Assembly: GCA_038894275.1 (NCBI GenBank)
Contig: JAWAPU010000001.1
Span: forward strand, 1 to 34,772
Source: JAWAPU01 sp038894275
GTDB taxonomy: Archaea; Nanobdellota; Nanobdellia; UBA10117
Length of the DNA stretch: 34,772 bases
Direction of reading: 5' to 3'
Position 1 is the stretch's first letter, and each line of letters begins with the position of its first letter. The notes under the pieces are model-generated. The model did not search any database. It was not told where the DNA came from and saw only the letters and a list, made by a program, of their open reading frames with translations. The position numbers and the translations under genes were made by a program. This document shows positions 14,878 through 22,306 of the stretch, piece by piece.

Positions 14878-17800
14878 ATGAAGACGTACCTTAAAGCACT
14901 TCAACTTAGAGGTTTTAAATCATTTAATCGTAAAGTATTTATTCAATTTTGCCCTAAAATGAATGTCATTTTAGGGCCCAATGGCTCTGGAAAATCAAAC
15001 ATAGGTGATGCCATTTGTTTCGTATTAGGCAGATTATCATCGAAAGACCTTAGAGCAGAAAATTTTTCAGATTTGTTATTTAAAAGAAAGAACACCACTG
15101 CGGCAGAAGGAGAAGTTTCTTTAATTTTAGACAACAGTCAAAATCTTTTTCCTTTTAAAGAAAATGAAATAGAAATTAAAAGAAAAATAAAAAAGACTGG
15201 TCAAACGCAATACTATATAAATGGAAAATCTGTAACTCGGCAACAAGTTTTAGAATTATTGGCATTAGCAAAAATTTTTCCAGATGGTTATAATATTGTT
15301 CTTCAAGGAGATATCGCAAAATTTGTCGATCTAAAACCTGTAGAAAAAAGACAATTAATCGAAGAAATCGCAGGCATTTCGACATATGAGGAGAAAAAAG
15401 CAAAAGCTTTAGCAGAGCTAACTAAAGTTGATGAAAGATTGCGAGAAGTAAACATAGTTCTAAGAGAAAAAGAAACTTACATGAAAAATTTAGAAGCAGA
15501 AAGAAAAAACGCGGAAAAATATAAAGATTTGCAAAACGAGTTAAAAGCTGCGCAAGCAGGAGAATTAATTTTAAAACTAGAAATAGCGAAATCAAAAAAA
15601 GAAAACTGCTCTAAACTAATTGAAACAAAACTAATCGAGATTAAAAATAGCCATCTAGATATAGAAATCAATAATAAAAAAATAATTCAGTTAAAAGAAA
15701 AATTAGAAAATTTAGAAAAAGAAATTCAACGCAAAGGTGGCGAAGAATCGCTAAAATTACAAAAAGAAGTCGAAGCGGTTCGCATAGAATTAGAGAAAGC
15801 CAGAGAGCTATTTTCAACAACTGTAAATGAATTAAATAGGCTTGAAAAAAGACGCATCGATTTAGAACAAAATTTATTGCAGATAGAGTCCAAAATAAAA
15901 CAAGCCGAAGACGATAAAAAAAAGCTAAAAGAAAAATTAGATGCTCTAGAAAATCAAATAAAAAATTTTAAGTCAGAAGCTATCGATATTAAATCGTTAG
16001 AAGAAAATTTAGATGAGCTAGATAAAGAAACTAGCGCTTTGCAAGAAAAGAGAAATGTTTTATTTGAAAGAGTAATTCAACTTAAAACAGAAAAAAATAC
16101 GTGCGAAAAAGAATTAAACGAAGTCGAACAAAAAATAAATATTTTGGAAAGAAATGCAAAAGAATTTCAAGAAACTCAAACAAAACTTAATTCTGTATTA
16201 GTTAAATTAGAAAGCCATTCGAAATCTCAAACAGAAGTTTCTATTAAAATCGGGCAATTAAAAAAAGAACAAATATGTAAAGAAAGCGAACTAACAAAAA
16301 TAAAGGCACTCTTTAATGCGCGGCAAGATTTTTTACAAAAAGACAACAGCATAAAGTTGCTTAAAAATTCTAATATTAAAGGTATCATTGGCACAGTTGC
16401 AGAGTTAGGAACTTCAAAACCCGAATTTTCTACAGCGCTTTCAGTTGCAGCCGGAAACAGACTTAAAAATATAGTAGTCGATTGTCCAGAAACCGCACTC
16501 TTGTGTTTGGAAAAATTAAAAACCGCTAAAGCAGGAATAGCCACTTTTTTACCATTGAATAATCTAAAAATACCAACTTTTAACATTCCGCAATCCGTAT
16601 TAAAAAAGCAAGGAGTTCTAGGATTAGCAGTAGATTTAATCGAATGCGAGGCTAAATATAAAAATTTATTTTCTTACGTTTTTAGAGATACTTTGATAAT
16701 TAAAAATTCAGATATAGCAAAAGACTTAGGTTTTAATAAATACAGAATGGTTACTTTAGACGGGGATTTATTTGAAATTTCTGGAGCTATTACTGGAGGA
16801 TATCGCGGTAATGTTACAATGACTTTTGACGTATCTAAAAATCAAATTCAAGAATTAGAAAGAGATTTAGAAAAACTCCAAAAAGAAATACAAAATTTAG
16901 AAAAACAAAAAGCAGAAATCGATTCTGAAGTTTTGAAATTGCAAGCACAGCGCATAGAATTAGAAGCAAAATTAAAATTAACTCAAAACCAAGCAATTAA
17001 AGAGCATGAAGCTTTATTGGAAAGAAAAAATCAGATACAAAAGAGATTAGAAGCGCTAAATTCAAAATTGCAAACATCGGAAAAAGAATTTTCAGAAGCA
17101 GAAAATAAATTAAAAATTACACAAGAAAAACAAAATTCCTTAAAGACGCAATTGCATAATTTAAAATTTGAGACTTCGATGTCTCTTTTAGAAAAATTAA
17201 ATCAAGATAAACATCAACAAATATCTTTGCTGGCCGCGCTTGAGGCTACTATTACAAATGCGCTACTGCCAGAAAAAAATAATGTGCTAAGGGTACTTAA
17301 GGAACTTGAAAAAGAGAAAAAAAATTTTGACCAGCAAAAAGTAGAATTAGAAAGAAGAATTTCTGAGTTAGAAAAAGAATTACAAAAAAAAGAAAGCGAA
17401 CAGGCACTTTTCCATGGAAAACTTAAGCAAGCTTTTGAAGAGCAAGCAGGCTTAAGCACTTCGTTAAGAGAAGCACAAACGACATTAGAAAGCGTAAAAT
17501 TGAGACTTAATGCGTTAGAACAAGAAAAAAATAATTTAACAATCGAGGCGGCACAATACGCCGCAGAAATTAGCACTTTAGAGGATGAACTTAAAAATTA
17601 TCAAAACGCGGAGCCTTTAAAATTTAAGACTTTAGAAGCGGCGAAAACCAAAATAAAAGAATTACAAAGCAGATTAGAAGCGTTGGGGCCGGTAAATATG
17701 CGCGCGTTGGAAGTTTTTCAAGATATTTTAAAAGAATATAATGATCTCTCGATTAAGACAACTAAATTAAAAGAAGAAAAAGAAGCAATTCTACAAATAA

Positions 17801-18273
17801 TTGAAGAAGTTGAAAAAAAGAAAAAAGAAGCGTTCATGAAAACCTTTAATGAAATAAATTCTAAATTTGAAGAAATTTATAAAAAAATAAATATGAAATA
17901 TATAGGTACGATGATTTTAGAAAATGTAGAAAAACCATTTGAAGGCGGCCTTTTTGTAGAATTGAAAGATGATAAAAAGAAACGAGTTTCGCCGGCGGCA
18001 CTTTCCGGAGGAGAGAAAGTACTTTTAGCCTTGGCTTTCATATTCGCAATACAAGAATATGAGCCCGCTCCATTTTATCTTTTAGATGAAATAGAAGCTG
18101 CACTAGATAGAGTTAATTCGGAGCAAGTCGCAAAATTGTTAAAAGAGTACAGTAAAAGATCCCAAATTGTTATAATTTCGCACAACGATGCAGTGATCTC
18201 AGAAGGAGATACGCTTTACGGTGTGTCCATGACAAAAGAGGGGGAATCTACGGTGGTGAGTTTAAAATTATGA
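14878..18273 (+). CDS. smc: chromosome segregation ATPase SMC
   Basis: An 1131-residue SMC protein, the core ATPase of prokaryotic condensin. The N-terminal head carries Walker A GPNGSGKS at 33-40. A long coiled coil leads to the hinge at about residues 500-640 (from KGIIGTVAELGTSKPEF to SGAITGGYRG), then a return coiled coil and a C-terminal head with the ABC signature LSGGE (1042-1046), Walker B FYLLDEIEAALD just after it, and an ISHND switch region. Length is normal. The open frame extends upstream to a TTG at 14839, but the ATG at 14878 starts at the conserved first strand (MKTYLKALQLRGFKSF) and is preferred. The stop overlaps the M50 protease start as ATGA. scpA and scpB lie divergently upstream. 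Confidence 0.96.
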   Translation: MKTYLKALQLRGFKSFNRKVFIQFCPKMNVILGPNGSGKSNIGDAICFVLGRLSSKDLRAENFSDLLFKRKNTTAAEGEVSLILDNSQNLFPFKENEIEIKRKIKKTGQTQYYINGKSVTRQQVLELLALAKIFPDGYNIVLQGDIAKFVDLKPVEKRQLIEEIAGISTYEEKKAKALAELTKVDERLREVNIVLREKETYMKNLEAERKNAEKYKDLQNELKAAQAGELILKLEIAKSKKENCSKLIETKLIEIKNSHLDIEINNKKIIQLKEKLENLEKEIQRKGGEESLKLQKEVEAVRIELEKARELFSTTVNELNRLEKRRIDLEQNLLQIESKIKQAEDDKKKLKEKLDALENQIKNFKSEAIDIKSLEENLDELDKETSALQEKRNVLFERVIQLKTEKNTCEKELNEVEQKINILERNAKEFQETQTKLNSVLVKLESHSKSQTEVSIKIGQLKKEQICKESELTKIKALFNARQDFLQKDNSIKLLKNSNIKGIIGTVAELGTSKPEFSTALSVAAGNRLKNIVVDCPETALLCLEKLKTAKAGIATFLPLNNLKIPTFNIPQSVLKKQGVLGLAVDLIECEAKYKNLFSYVFRDTLIIKNSDIAKDLGFNKYRMVTLDGDLFEISGAITGGYRGNVTMTFDVSKNQIQELERDLEKLQKEIQNLEKQKAEIDSEVLKLQAQRIELEAKLKLTQNQAIKEHEALLERKNQIQKRLEALNSKLQTSEKEFSEAENKLKITQEKQNSLKTQLHNLKFETSMSLLEKLNQDKHQQISLLAALEATITNALLPEKNNVLRVLKELEKEKKNFDQQKVELERRISELEKELQKKESEQALFHGKLKQAFEEQAGLSTSLREAQTTLESVKLRLNALEQEKNNLTIEAAQYAAEISTLEDELKNYQNAEPLKFKTLEAAKTKIKELQSRLEALGPVNMRALEVFQDILKEYNDLSIKTTKLKEEKEAILQIIEEVEKKKKEAFMKTFNEINSKFEEIYKKINMKYIGTMILENVEKPFEGGLFVELKDDKKKRVSPAALSGGEKVLLALAFIFAIQEYEPAPFYLLDEIEAALDRVNSEQVAKLLKEYSKRSQIVIISHNDAVISEGDTLYGVSMTKEGESTVVSLKL

Positions 18274-18905
18274 AAATGAAATTTACTTTTTCAAAAAAAG
18301 AAATAATTCATCTATTTTGTGCTGCCATGGTTATTTCATTGGCTTTTGAACTGGTCCTTTTTAGAGACCAAATATTTACTTATGCTTTCACTATTACAAG
18401 TTTTGCTGTGTTTTTTTTACAAACTCTTTTAATAATAACTTTGGCGTTTGTTTTACACGAGCTCGGCCATAAATTTATCGCTCAAAAAATAGGGATCTGG
18501 GCAGAATTTAGGGCTTGGCCTTTTGGCTTAGTTCTAGCATTAATATTAGCTTTAATTAGTAAAGGCGGGTTCGTTTTTGCTGCACCCGGAGCCGTTTTAA
18601 TAGTACCTGCTAAAAAAACAAAAAAAGGTTTTATTTTTAAGAAACTAACAAAAAAACAAGTAGGCCACATCGGGATTATCGGAGTTTTAATTAATCTTTT
18701 TTTAGCAACAATAGCATTCATATTAGCATTGTTAGGAGTTGCGTTGGCAGCACTAATGGCTCAAATTAATACCTGGCTTGCAATATTTAATCTAATACCT
18801 GTTTCGATTTTAGATGGCGCAAAAGTTTGGCATTGGTCTAAAACCGCGTGGGCAATTACTTTTTTTTATGCGATTTCTTTATTTATTTTAATAATTCTAA
18901 TTTAA
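18270..18905 (+). CDS. M50-family intramembrane metalloprotease (site-2-protease-like)
   Basis: A 211-residue polytopic protein with the zinc motif HELGH at residues 63-67 inside a hydrophobic segment. The second family motif, FNLIPVSILDGAKVW, supplies N174, P177 and D182, the third zinc ligand. About five or six membrane segments are visible, and there is no PDZ or CBS domain, as in minimal archaeal M50 proteins. Such enzymes cut membrane-spanning substrates, often in regulated proteolysis; the substrate here is unknown. The ATG overlaps the smc stop (ATGA), so translation is coupled; a second Met two codons later is an alternative. The 3' end overlaps the convergent winged-helix gene by nine nt. 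Confidence 0.85.
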   Translation: MKMKFTFSKKEIIHLFCAAMVISLAFELVLFRDQIFTYAFTITSFAVFFLQTLLIITLAFVLHELGHKFIAQKIGIWAEFRAWPFGLVLALILALISKGGFVFAAPGAVLIVPAKKTKKGFIFKKLTKKQVGHIGIIGVLINLFLATIAFILALLGVALAALMAQINTWLAIFNLIPVSILDGAKVWHWSKTAWAITFFYAISLFILIILI

Positions 18906-19715
18906 TTTTTCAAATTTAATTAGCCCGTTAAATTCTTCAATTGCCAATTTCGCTTTTTTTGTTAAATTCCCTTTTGAAATTATTAAAACTGACTTAGACC
19001 TTTTTATGCTTTCGGAATGGGCCAACGAGATATCCAGCTCGTTAATAGTTTTTTTGTTTAATATAAACGCAATAAAAGGAATATTCCCTATGGCAGAAGG
19101 TAGCAAAAACTCCAAAATGGCTTCTCTCCCTTTTTTTCTCAATTCTTTATTTGTAACAACGGCATTTTTACTTTCTAACCATTTAAGTGCCAAATCTATT
19201 AAGTTATCGCTTTCTACTTTTTCAATATTTTTTATTTGAGGCGTGCTTATTTTAATTTTTTGATTTTCGCTTTTTTCAAATTCTTTTGTTTCTGTCAAAA
19301 TCTTCTTTTCTACTTCTTCTAAATGTTCTATGGGCTCAACAGATGTTTGTTTTTGCGGTGCAGATTTCTCTTCTTTTTCTCTACGCTCGATTTCTTTTAA
19401 TTTTTCTAAAAATTCTTTTCTTTTCCTTTCTATTTCAGGAGTAATTTGGACAGGCTCTGTGCTAAAATTTCCTACCGTTGGTTTTACCGACAATAAAGAA
19501 TTGAGTTTAGTTTGTGCGCTTAACTCCTGACCTGGAAGATAATAAATTGGCACGCCTCCTATTTTTTCACTTGTGCATTTAATTTTCCCAGATTCTGTTA
19601 AAAAATCTAACACTGCTTTAGCTGTAAAGCTATCTATGGATAAGGCTGTTGCAACCTCAATCGGCAAGACAGGACTTTGCGATACTAATTTATATATGGC
19701 CTCTACTCTTGACAT
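18897..19715 (-). CDS. winged-helix protein with a C-terminal alpha/beta domain, unknown role
   Basis: A 272-residue protein in three parts. Residues 1-65 form a winged helix-turn-helix (IYKLVSQSPVLPIEVATALS, then FLTESGKIKC and a wing ending VPIYYLPG). Residues 95-165 are a highly charged linker. Residues 167-272 form an alpha/beta domain, LIDLALKWLESKNAVV through IPFIAFILNKK and SKSVLIISKG to FNGLIKFEKL. The C-terminal pattern resembles a PD-(D/E)xK nuclease fold whose catalytic residues are not obvious, as in DNA-binding or structural derivatives; this is a weak inference. Position beside smc and the M50 protease is suggestive but it is on the opposite strand. I do not assign a function. 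Confidence 0.65.
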   Translation of the reverse strand: MSRVEAIYKLVSQSPVLPIEVATALSIDSFTAKAVLDFLTESGKIKCTSEKIGGVPIYYLPGQELSAQTKLNSLLSVKPTVGNFSTEPVQITPEIERKRKEFLEKLKEIERREKEEKSAPQKQTSVEPIEHLEEVEKKILTETKEFEKSENQKIKISTPQIKNIEKVESDNLIDLALKWLESKNAVVTNKELRKKGREAILEFLLPSAIGNIPFIAFILNKKTINELDISLAHSESIKRSKSVLIISKGNLTKKAKLAIEEFNGLIKFEKLN

Positions 19716-19756
19716 CTTGTTTTATTTGTTTAAAGAAGCTATTAAGACTTTCTATT

Positions 19757-20521
19757 CTAAATTAAATATTTATAATCGTTAACAAAAATAACAGTTCTGT
19801 CCACATCACCCGCAAGTGCGTCCGCAAGCTTAACGCCGCCAAATGCTTCTGGTAGAAGTATAAAATCTGCTCCTGCTTTTTTTAATTTTGGCACCATTTT
19901 TACATCGGTTGCTCGGACTGCTATTTTAGCATGCCTATTTAATTCTCTTGCAGTTAGCGTTAGTAGTAAGTTTTTACCATCTTCGCCAAGCGCAATTGCA
20001 ATACCTGCTGCATGTTGAATATTTGCTTCTTTTAAAACATGCTCGTCTATCGGGCCAACTTCGTACACTAAAAATCCTTTTGCCCTAAGTTTTGCAATTA
20101 TATCTTTATTTTTTTCGATAAAAACAACTTTATGTCCCAAATTGGCCAATCTTATTCCTACATTTTGTCCAACTCTTCCAGCTCCACAAATAATATAGTG
20201 TCCTTTTAATTTTTTTATTTCCGAAATCATTTTTGCCTCCTTTAAAAACTCTCCAAATTTTCCTTCTACTACTAGTCCAAAAGAACTCCAAATTGCAAAC
20301 CAAATTATAATTGCACCAAATAAACTTAATAAAATAACTAAATAATGTGGATATTCCGCAGACGTTTTCCCAGATAAAGACTCCAATGTAGCATAAAACG
20401 CTCCAGTAAAACTAAAACCATTAGCTAGAAAACCAAATATGCCTATAGCAAACGTTACGATAATTAGCGCTATTAGCATTTTGAATTGTTTAAGTACGTC
20501 AGTGGCTTTTAATGGCTGCAT
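19757..20521 (-). CDS. RCK/TrkA-N protein with a two-helix pore-like module lacking the potassium filter
   Basis: A 254-residue protein. Residues 14-35 and 60-83 are hydrophobic helices with a re-entrant-like loop between them, as in two-helix potassium channels. Residues 107-225 are an RCK/TrkA-N Rossmann domain: HYIICGAGRVGQNVG with GAGRVG at 113-118 and the acidic residue E136 after the second strand, fitting NAD(H) or ATP binding. The loop reads TLESLSGKTSAEYP, where a channel would carry T-V-G-Y-G before the aligned Y-P, so a normal potassium filter is absent. It may be a ligand sensor, a regulatory subunit, or a channel of different selectivity. The RCK domain lacks a separate C-terminal TrkA-C. 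An aattataaac box lies about 26 nt upstream of the ATG. Confidence 0.8.
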   Translation of the reverse strand: MQPLKATDVLKQFKMLIALIIVTFAIGIFGFLANGFSFTGAFYATLESLSGKTSAEYPHYLVILLSLFGAIIIWFAIWSSFGLVVEGKFGEFLKEAKMISEIKKLKGHYIICGAGRVGQNVGIRLANLGHKVVFIEKNKDIIAKLRAKGFLVYEVGPIDEHVLKEANIQHAAGIAIALGEDGKNLLLTLTARELNRHAKIAVRATDVKMVPKLKKAGADFILLPEAFGGVKLADALAGDVDRTVIFVNDYKYLI

Positions 20522-20570
20522 TAAAATTTTAACGTTTTTTCGAATTATAAACTTTTACCTTATAAAAATA

Positions 20571-20643
20571 TGCGCCAGCCGGGATTTGAACCCGGGTCCC
20601 AAGCTTGGGAAGCTCGTGTCCTACCAGACTAGACTACTGGCGC
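20571..20643 (-). tRNA. tRNA-Gly (anticodon CCC)
   Basis: Read on the minus strand, acceptor GCGCCAG pairs with CTGGCGC and the discriminator is A (plus T20571). The anticodon stem CGAGC/GCTTG, with one G-U pair, closes the loop TTCCCAA, giving anticodon CCC. The variable region is GGAC and the T-arm is CCGGG-TTCAAAT-CCCGG. No CCA is encoded. A tttttaaaat element at 20662-20670 lies about 23 nt upstream of the 5' end; a second TATA-like cttataaag at 20677-20685 is about 38 nt away. The RCK gene lies downstream on the same strand after a short gap holding its own TATA-like box. Confidence 0.95.
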
Positions 20644-20733
20644 ATTGTTTCATACTATTTATTTTAAAAAATAAATCTTTATAAGTATTTCAAAATTTCA
20701 AATTTTTACAAGATTTTAACCATCAAAAACAAA

Positions 20734-21123
20734 ATGCAAAAATATAAAATAAAATATAAATTTAAAAGCCCTGATGGCGGAGAGTACATTTTATATAAAT
20801 ATTATACGCCGCGACAAGCAGGAATAAGAGGTTTTTTAGCCACTTTCTGTGCAGCAGTTAGTGTGGCTCTTTTAACTCCACTTCCAGACGAGTTTATTAC
20901 GGTTCCAGCAGCAGCAAAACTTGTACAATATTTTATAGACGCTGATTATGAAACTTCGCTTGTTTATGGTTATTTTTTATATAAAGGAATAGGCATTCTT
21001 TTTTTGGTGTTGGCATCTATATTTGGAATGCAATATTTGAGAGCAGCATGGGCAAAAAAACTTGCAGATGTAGATTTTACTTTTAAAAAAATAAAAAGAA
21101 CTTTAAGATTGAGGAGGGTTTAA
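20734..21123 (+). CDS. small membrane protein of unknown function
   Basis: A 129-residue protein that I do not recognise. A basic, beta-looking N-terminus (QKYKIKYKFKSPDGGEYI) precedes a hydrophobic segment at about 31-50, a soluble loop, a second hydrophobic segment at about 83-103, and a basic tail rich in Arg and Lys. The charge pattern suggests the N- and C-termini are cytoplasmic. The ATG at 20734 has an AT-rich upstream region, but the TATA placement is not clear-cut. The stop codon TAA at 21121-21123 overlaps the TATA-like box of the following tRNA-Val(GAC), so the tRNA promoter lies partly inside this gene. Confidence 0.65.
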   Translation: MQKYKIKYKFKSPDGGEYILYKYYTPRQAGIRGFLATFCAAVSVALLTPLPDEFITVPAAAKLVQYFIDADYETSLVYGYFLYKGIGILFLVLASIFGMQYLRAAWAKKLADVDFTFKKIKRTLRLRRV

Positions 21124-21127
21124 AAAG
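21119..21127 (+). promoter_or_regulatory. TATA-like box for the tRNA-Val/tRNA-Leu pair
   Basis: TTTAAAAAG is centred about 25 nt before the mature 5' end of tRNA-Val(GAC), so the predicted transcription start coincides with the tRNA's first base. It overlaps the last codons of the upstream membrane-protein gene. No separate TATA-like box is present before tRNA-Leu. Confidence 0.5.
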
Positions 21128-21147
21128 CCGAAATAATATCTTTTTCT

Positions 21148-21220
21148 GGGCCGGTGGTCTAGTGGTTATGACGTCCGCTTGACAGGCGGGAGGTCGGCGG
21201 TTCGAATCCGCCCCGGCCCA
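21148..21220 (+). tRNA. tRNA-Val (anticodon GAC)
   Basis: Acceptor GGGCCGG (21148-21154) pairs with CCGGCCC (21213-21219), with discriminator A21220. The anticodon stem TCCGC/GCGGG, with one wobble pair, closes the loop TTGACAG, giving anticodon GAC, which reads Val GUC and GUU. The T-arm is GGCGG-TTCGAAT-CCGCC. Its D-arm is nearly identical to that of tRNA-Val(CAC) at 11675, which makes it a good reference for the anomalous T-arm there. No CCA is encoded. A single T separates it from tRNA-Leu. Confidence 0.95.
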
Positions 21221-21221
21221 T

Positions 21222-21305
21222 GCGGGGGTGCCTGAGCGGTCAAAAGGGCACGGCTTAGGACCGTGTGGCTTAGTGCCTTCCTAGGTTCAAATCCTAGCCC
21301 CCGCA
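21222..21305 (+). tRNA. tRNA-Leu (anticodon TAG)
   Basis: Acceptor GCGGGGG pairs with CCCCCGC, with discriminator A21305. The anticodon stem CACGG/CCGTG closes the loop CTTAGGA, giving TAG, which reads Leu CUA and relatives. A long variable arm (tggcttagtgcctt region) marks it as a class II tRNA. The T-arm is CTAGG-TTCAAAT-CCTAG. No CCA is encoded. It begins two positions after the discriminator base of tRNA-Val(GAC), so it must be released from a dicistronic precursor. Confidence 0.95.
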
Positions 21306-21363
21306 TTTCGTATATTTTAAGGTAGTAACATAATTTTATAATGCGCGATTTATTCTTTTAAAT

Positions 21364-21732
21364 ATGAATTCCAAAAGCGAATATGTTTTTGTAAAAGAAT
21401 ACTCTATTTTGTTAGCGAAGCTTAAATCTGCATCTTTAGATTTTCATAAGGCAATAGAAAATGCTAGCAATGCTGCAGATTTACATAAACAAAAGATGGA
21501 AGAGCTAGAACATGCCCAAATACTTTTTAATTCAATACGCGAAAATTTAAATCAACTTAAAGCAAGCTTTCCCATCAGAGAATTTAAGAAAGAAGAGCAT
21601 GAAAGGCCAAAAAGACCTATAACTTCAACGAAATTGCCGGAGCAAGAACTTTTAAGTAAAAGTCAGTACGCATTACAAACTCTTCAGAAGAATCTGCTTG
21701 AATTAAAAGAAGAATTGAAAAAAATAAAATAG
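21364..21732 (+). CDS. small coiled-coil protein, unknown function
   Basis: A 122-residue soluble protein that I do not recognise. Two helical, heptad-rich regions (about 8-68 and 94-121) flank a basic, Pro-containing linker (FKKEEHERPKRPITSTKLP). No cysteine, signal or membrane segment is present. A ttttata box at 21334-21340 is centred about 27 nt before the ATG, so the transcript is probably leaderless and independent of the tRNAs. It converges with the Pro-rich coiled-coil gene at 21826, with an interval that holds several palindromes. Confidence 0.65.
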   Translation: MNSKSEYVFVKEYSILLAKLKSASLDFHKAIENASNAADLHKQKMEELEHAQILFNSIRENLNQLKASFPIREFKKEEHERPKRPITSTKLPEQELLSKSQYALQTLQKNLLELKEELKKIK

Positions 21733-21735
21733 CTG

Positions 21736-21814
21736 AGCAATTGGAGATAAAGTTGTTTTAAAGCTAATTAGCTTTCGATAATTGCTTTTAGGTAATATTT
21801 ATTTTAAAATAAAT
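21736..21814. terminator. palindrome-rich convergent intergenic region, possible two-way terminator
   Basis: Three symmetrical elements lie between two convergent genes: an outer pair AGCAATT (21736-21742) and AATTGCT (21780-21786), an inner 16-nt perfect palindrome AAAGCTAATTAGCTTT (21760-21775), and an 18-nt perfect palindrome ATTTATTTTAAAATAAAT (21797-21814). AT-rich palindromes arise easily, so a terminator role is a suggestion from position. Confidence 0.35.
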
Positions 21815-21825
21815 TGTGACTGTCT

Positions 21826-22242
21826 CTATACTTCTGGCTTAATCAACTTTGCAGAAACTTCGTCAAGCTTTGTTTTCGCTTCGGCTAACATTGCCGCCCA
21901 ACCGTCTATGATTTCTGCTTCTTTATTTTTAATAGAAGCTATTCTATCTAAAGTCTCTTTTAATTCAGTTAATTTTGTTTCTATTTCTTGAATATTTCGC
22001 ATTGTTTCTTTATACTTATCTAATCTTATGAAAACGGTTGCTTTTTCTTCTACAGCAGGCGCAAAAGTTGAAGGAATAGCCGGGGCTGGAGCAGACACAG
22101 GACTTGGTTTCATGGAAACTTCAGGAATTAAAGGCGCACTTATTTTTTCTGTTACGCTTTCTTCTTCGCCTGGCAAAGGCGGTAAAGGAGGCAACTCTCC
22201 TTCTTCTATTTCTTCTTTCCTTTTTTTAAAAAACAAGCCCAT
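21826..22242 (-). CDS. proline-rich/coiled-coil protein, unknown function
   Basis: A 138-residue protein in two parts. Residues 1-70 are basic then acidic and proline-rich, with a PPLPPLPG run and several Ala-Pro repeats, suggesting a flexible linker. Residues 68-135 are a helical domain beginning ATVFIRLDKYKETMRNIQEIETKL and ending with a possible coiled coil (ELKETLDRIASI). The N-terminal MGLFFKKRKE is amphipathic and could touch membrane, but there is no true transmembrane segment. The ATG has a Shine-Dalgarno GAGGT (plus acctc at 22246-22250) four nt upstream. It is divergent from the lamin-tail-domain gene with a 64-nt gap. Confidence 0.65.
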   Translation of the reverse strand: MGLFFKKRKEEIEEGELPPLPPLPGEEESVTEKISAPLIPEVSMKPSPVSAPAPAIPSTFAPAVEEKATVFIRLDKYKETMRNIQEIETKLTELKETLDRIASIKNKEAEIIDGWAAMLAEAKTKLDEVSAKLIKPEV

Positions 22243-22306
22243 TTTACCTCAAAGATTTAGTAACAAACCTTTATTTTTATATATTACTTACCAACTAAAA
22301 GTGACT

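Noticed and set aside
21148..21220. Reading this tRNA as tRNA-Asp
   Set aside because: The anticodon itself is GAC, which pairs with GUC (Val). tRNA-Asp would have GTC in the anticodon loop.
21148..21305. Loss of RNase P inferred from leaderless tRNA promoters
   Set aside because: tRNA-Leu begins one base after tRNA-Val without a promoter of its own, so a 5' processing step is still needed; the genome outside the window cannot be seen.
22028..22306. N-terminal extension of the lamin-tail-domain frame to an upstream ATG at 22028
   Set aside because: The extra 93 residues lie opposite the divergent Pro-rich gene, have low-complexity Ser/Gly composition, and would bury the clear signal peptide that begins at 22307.
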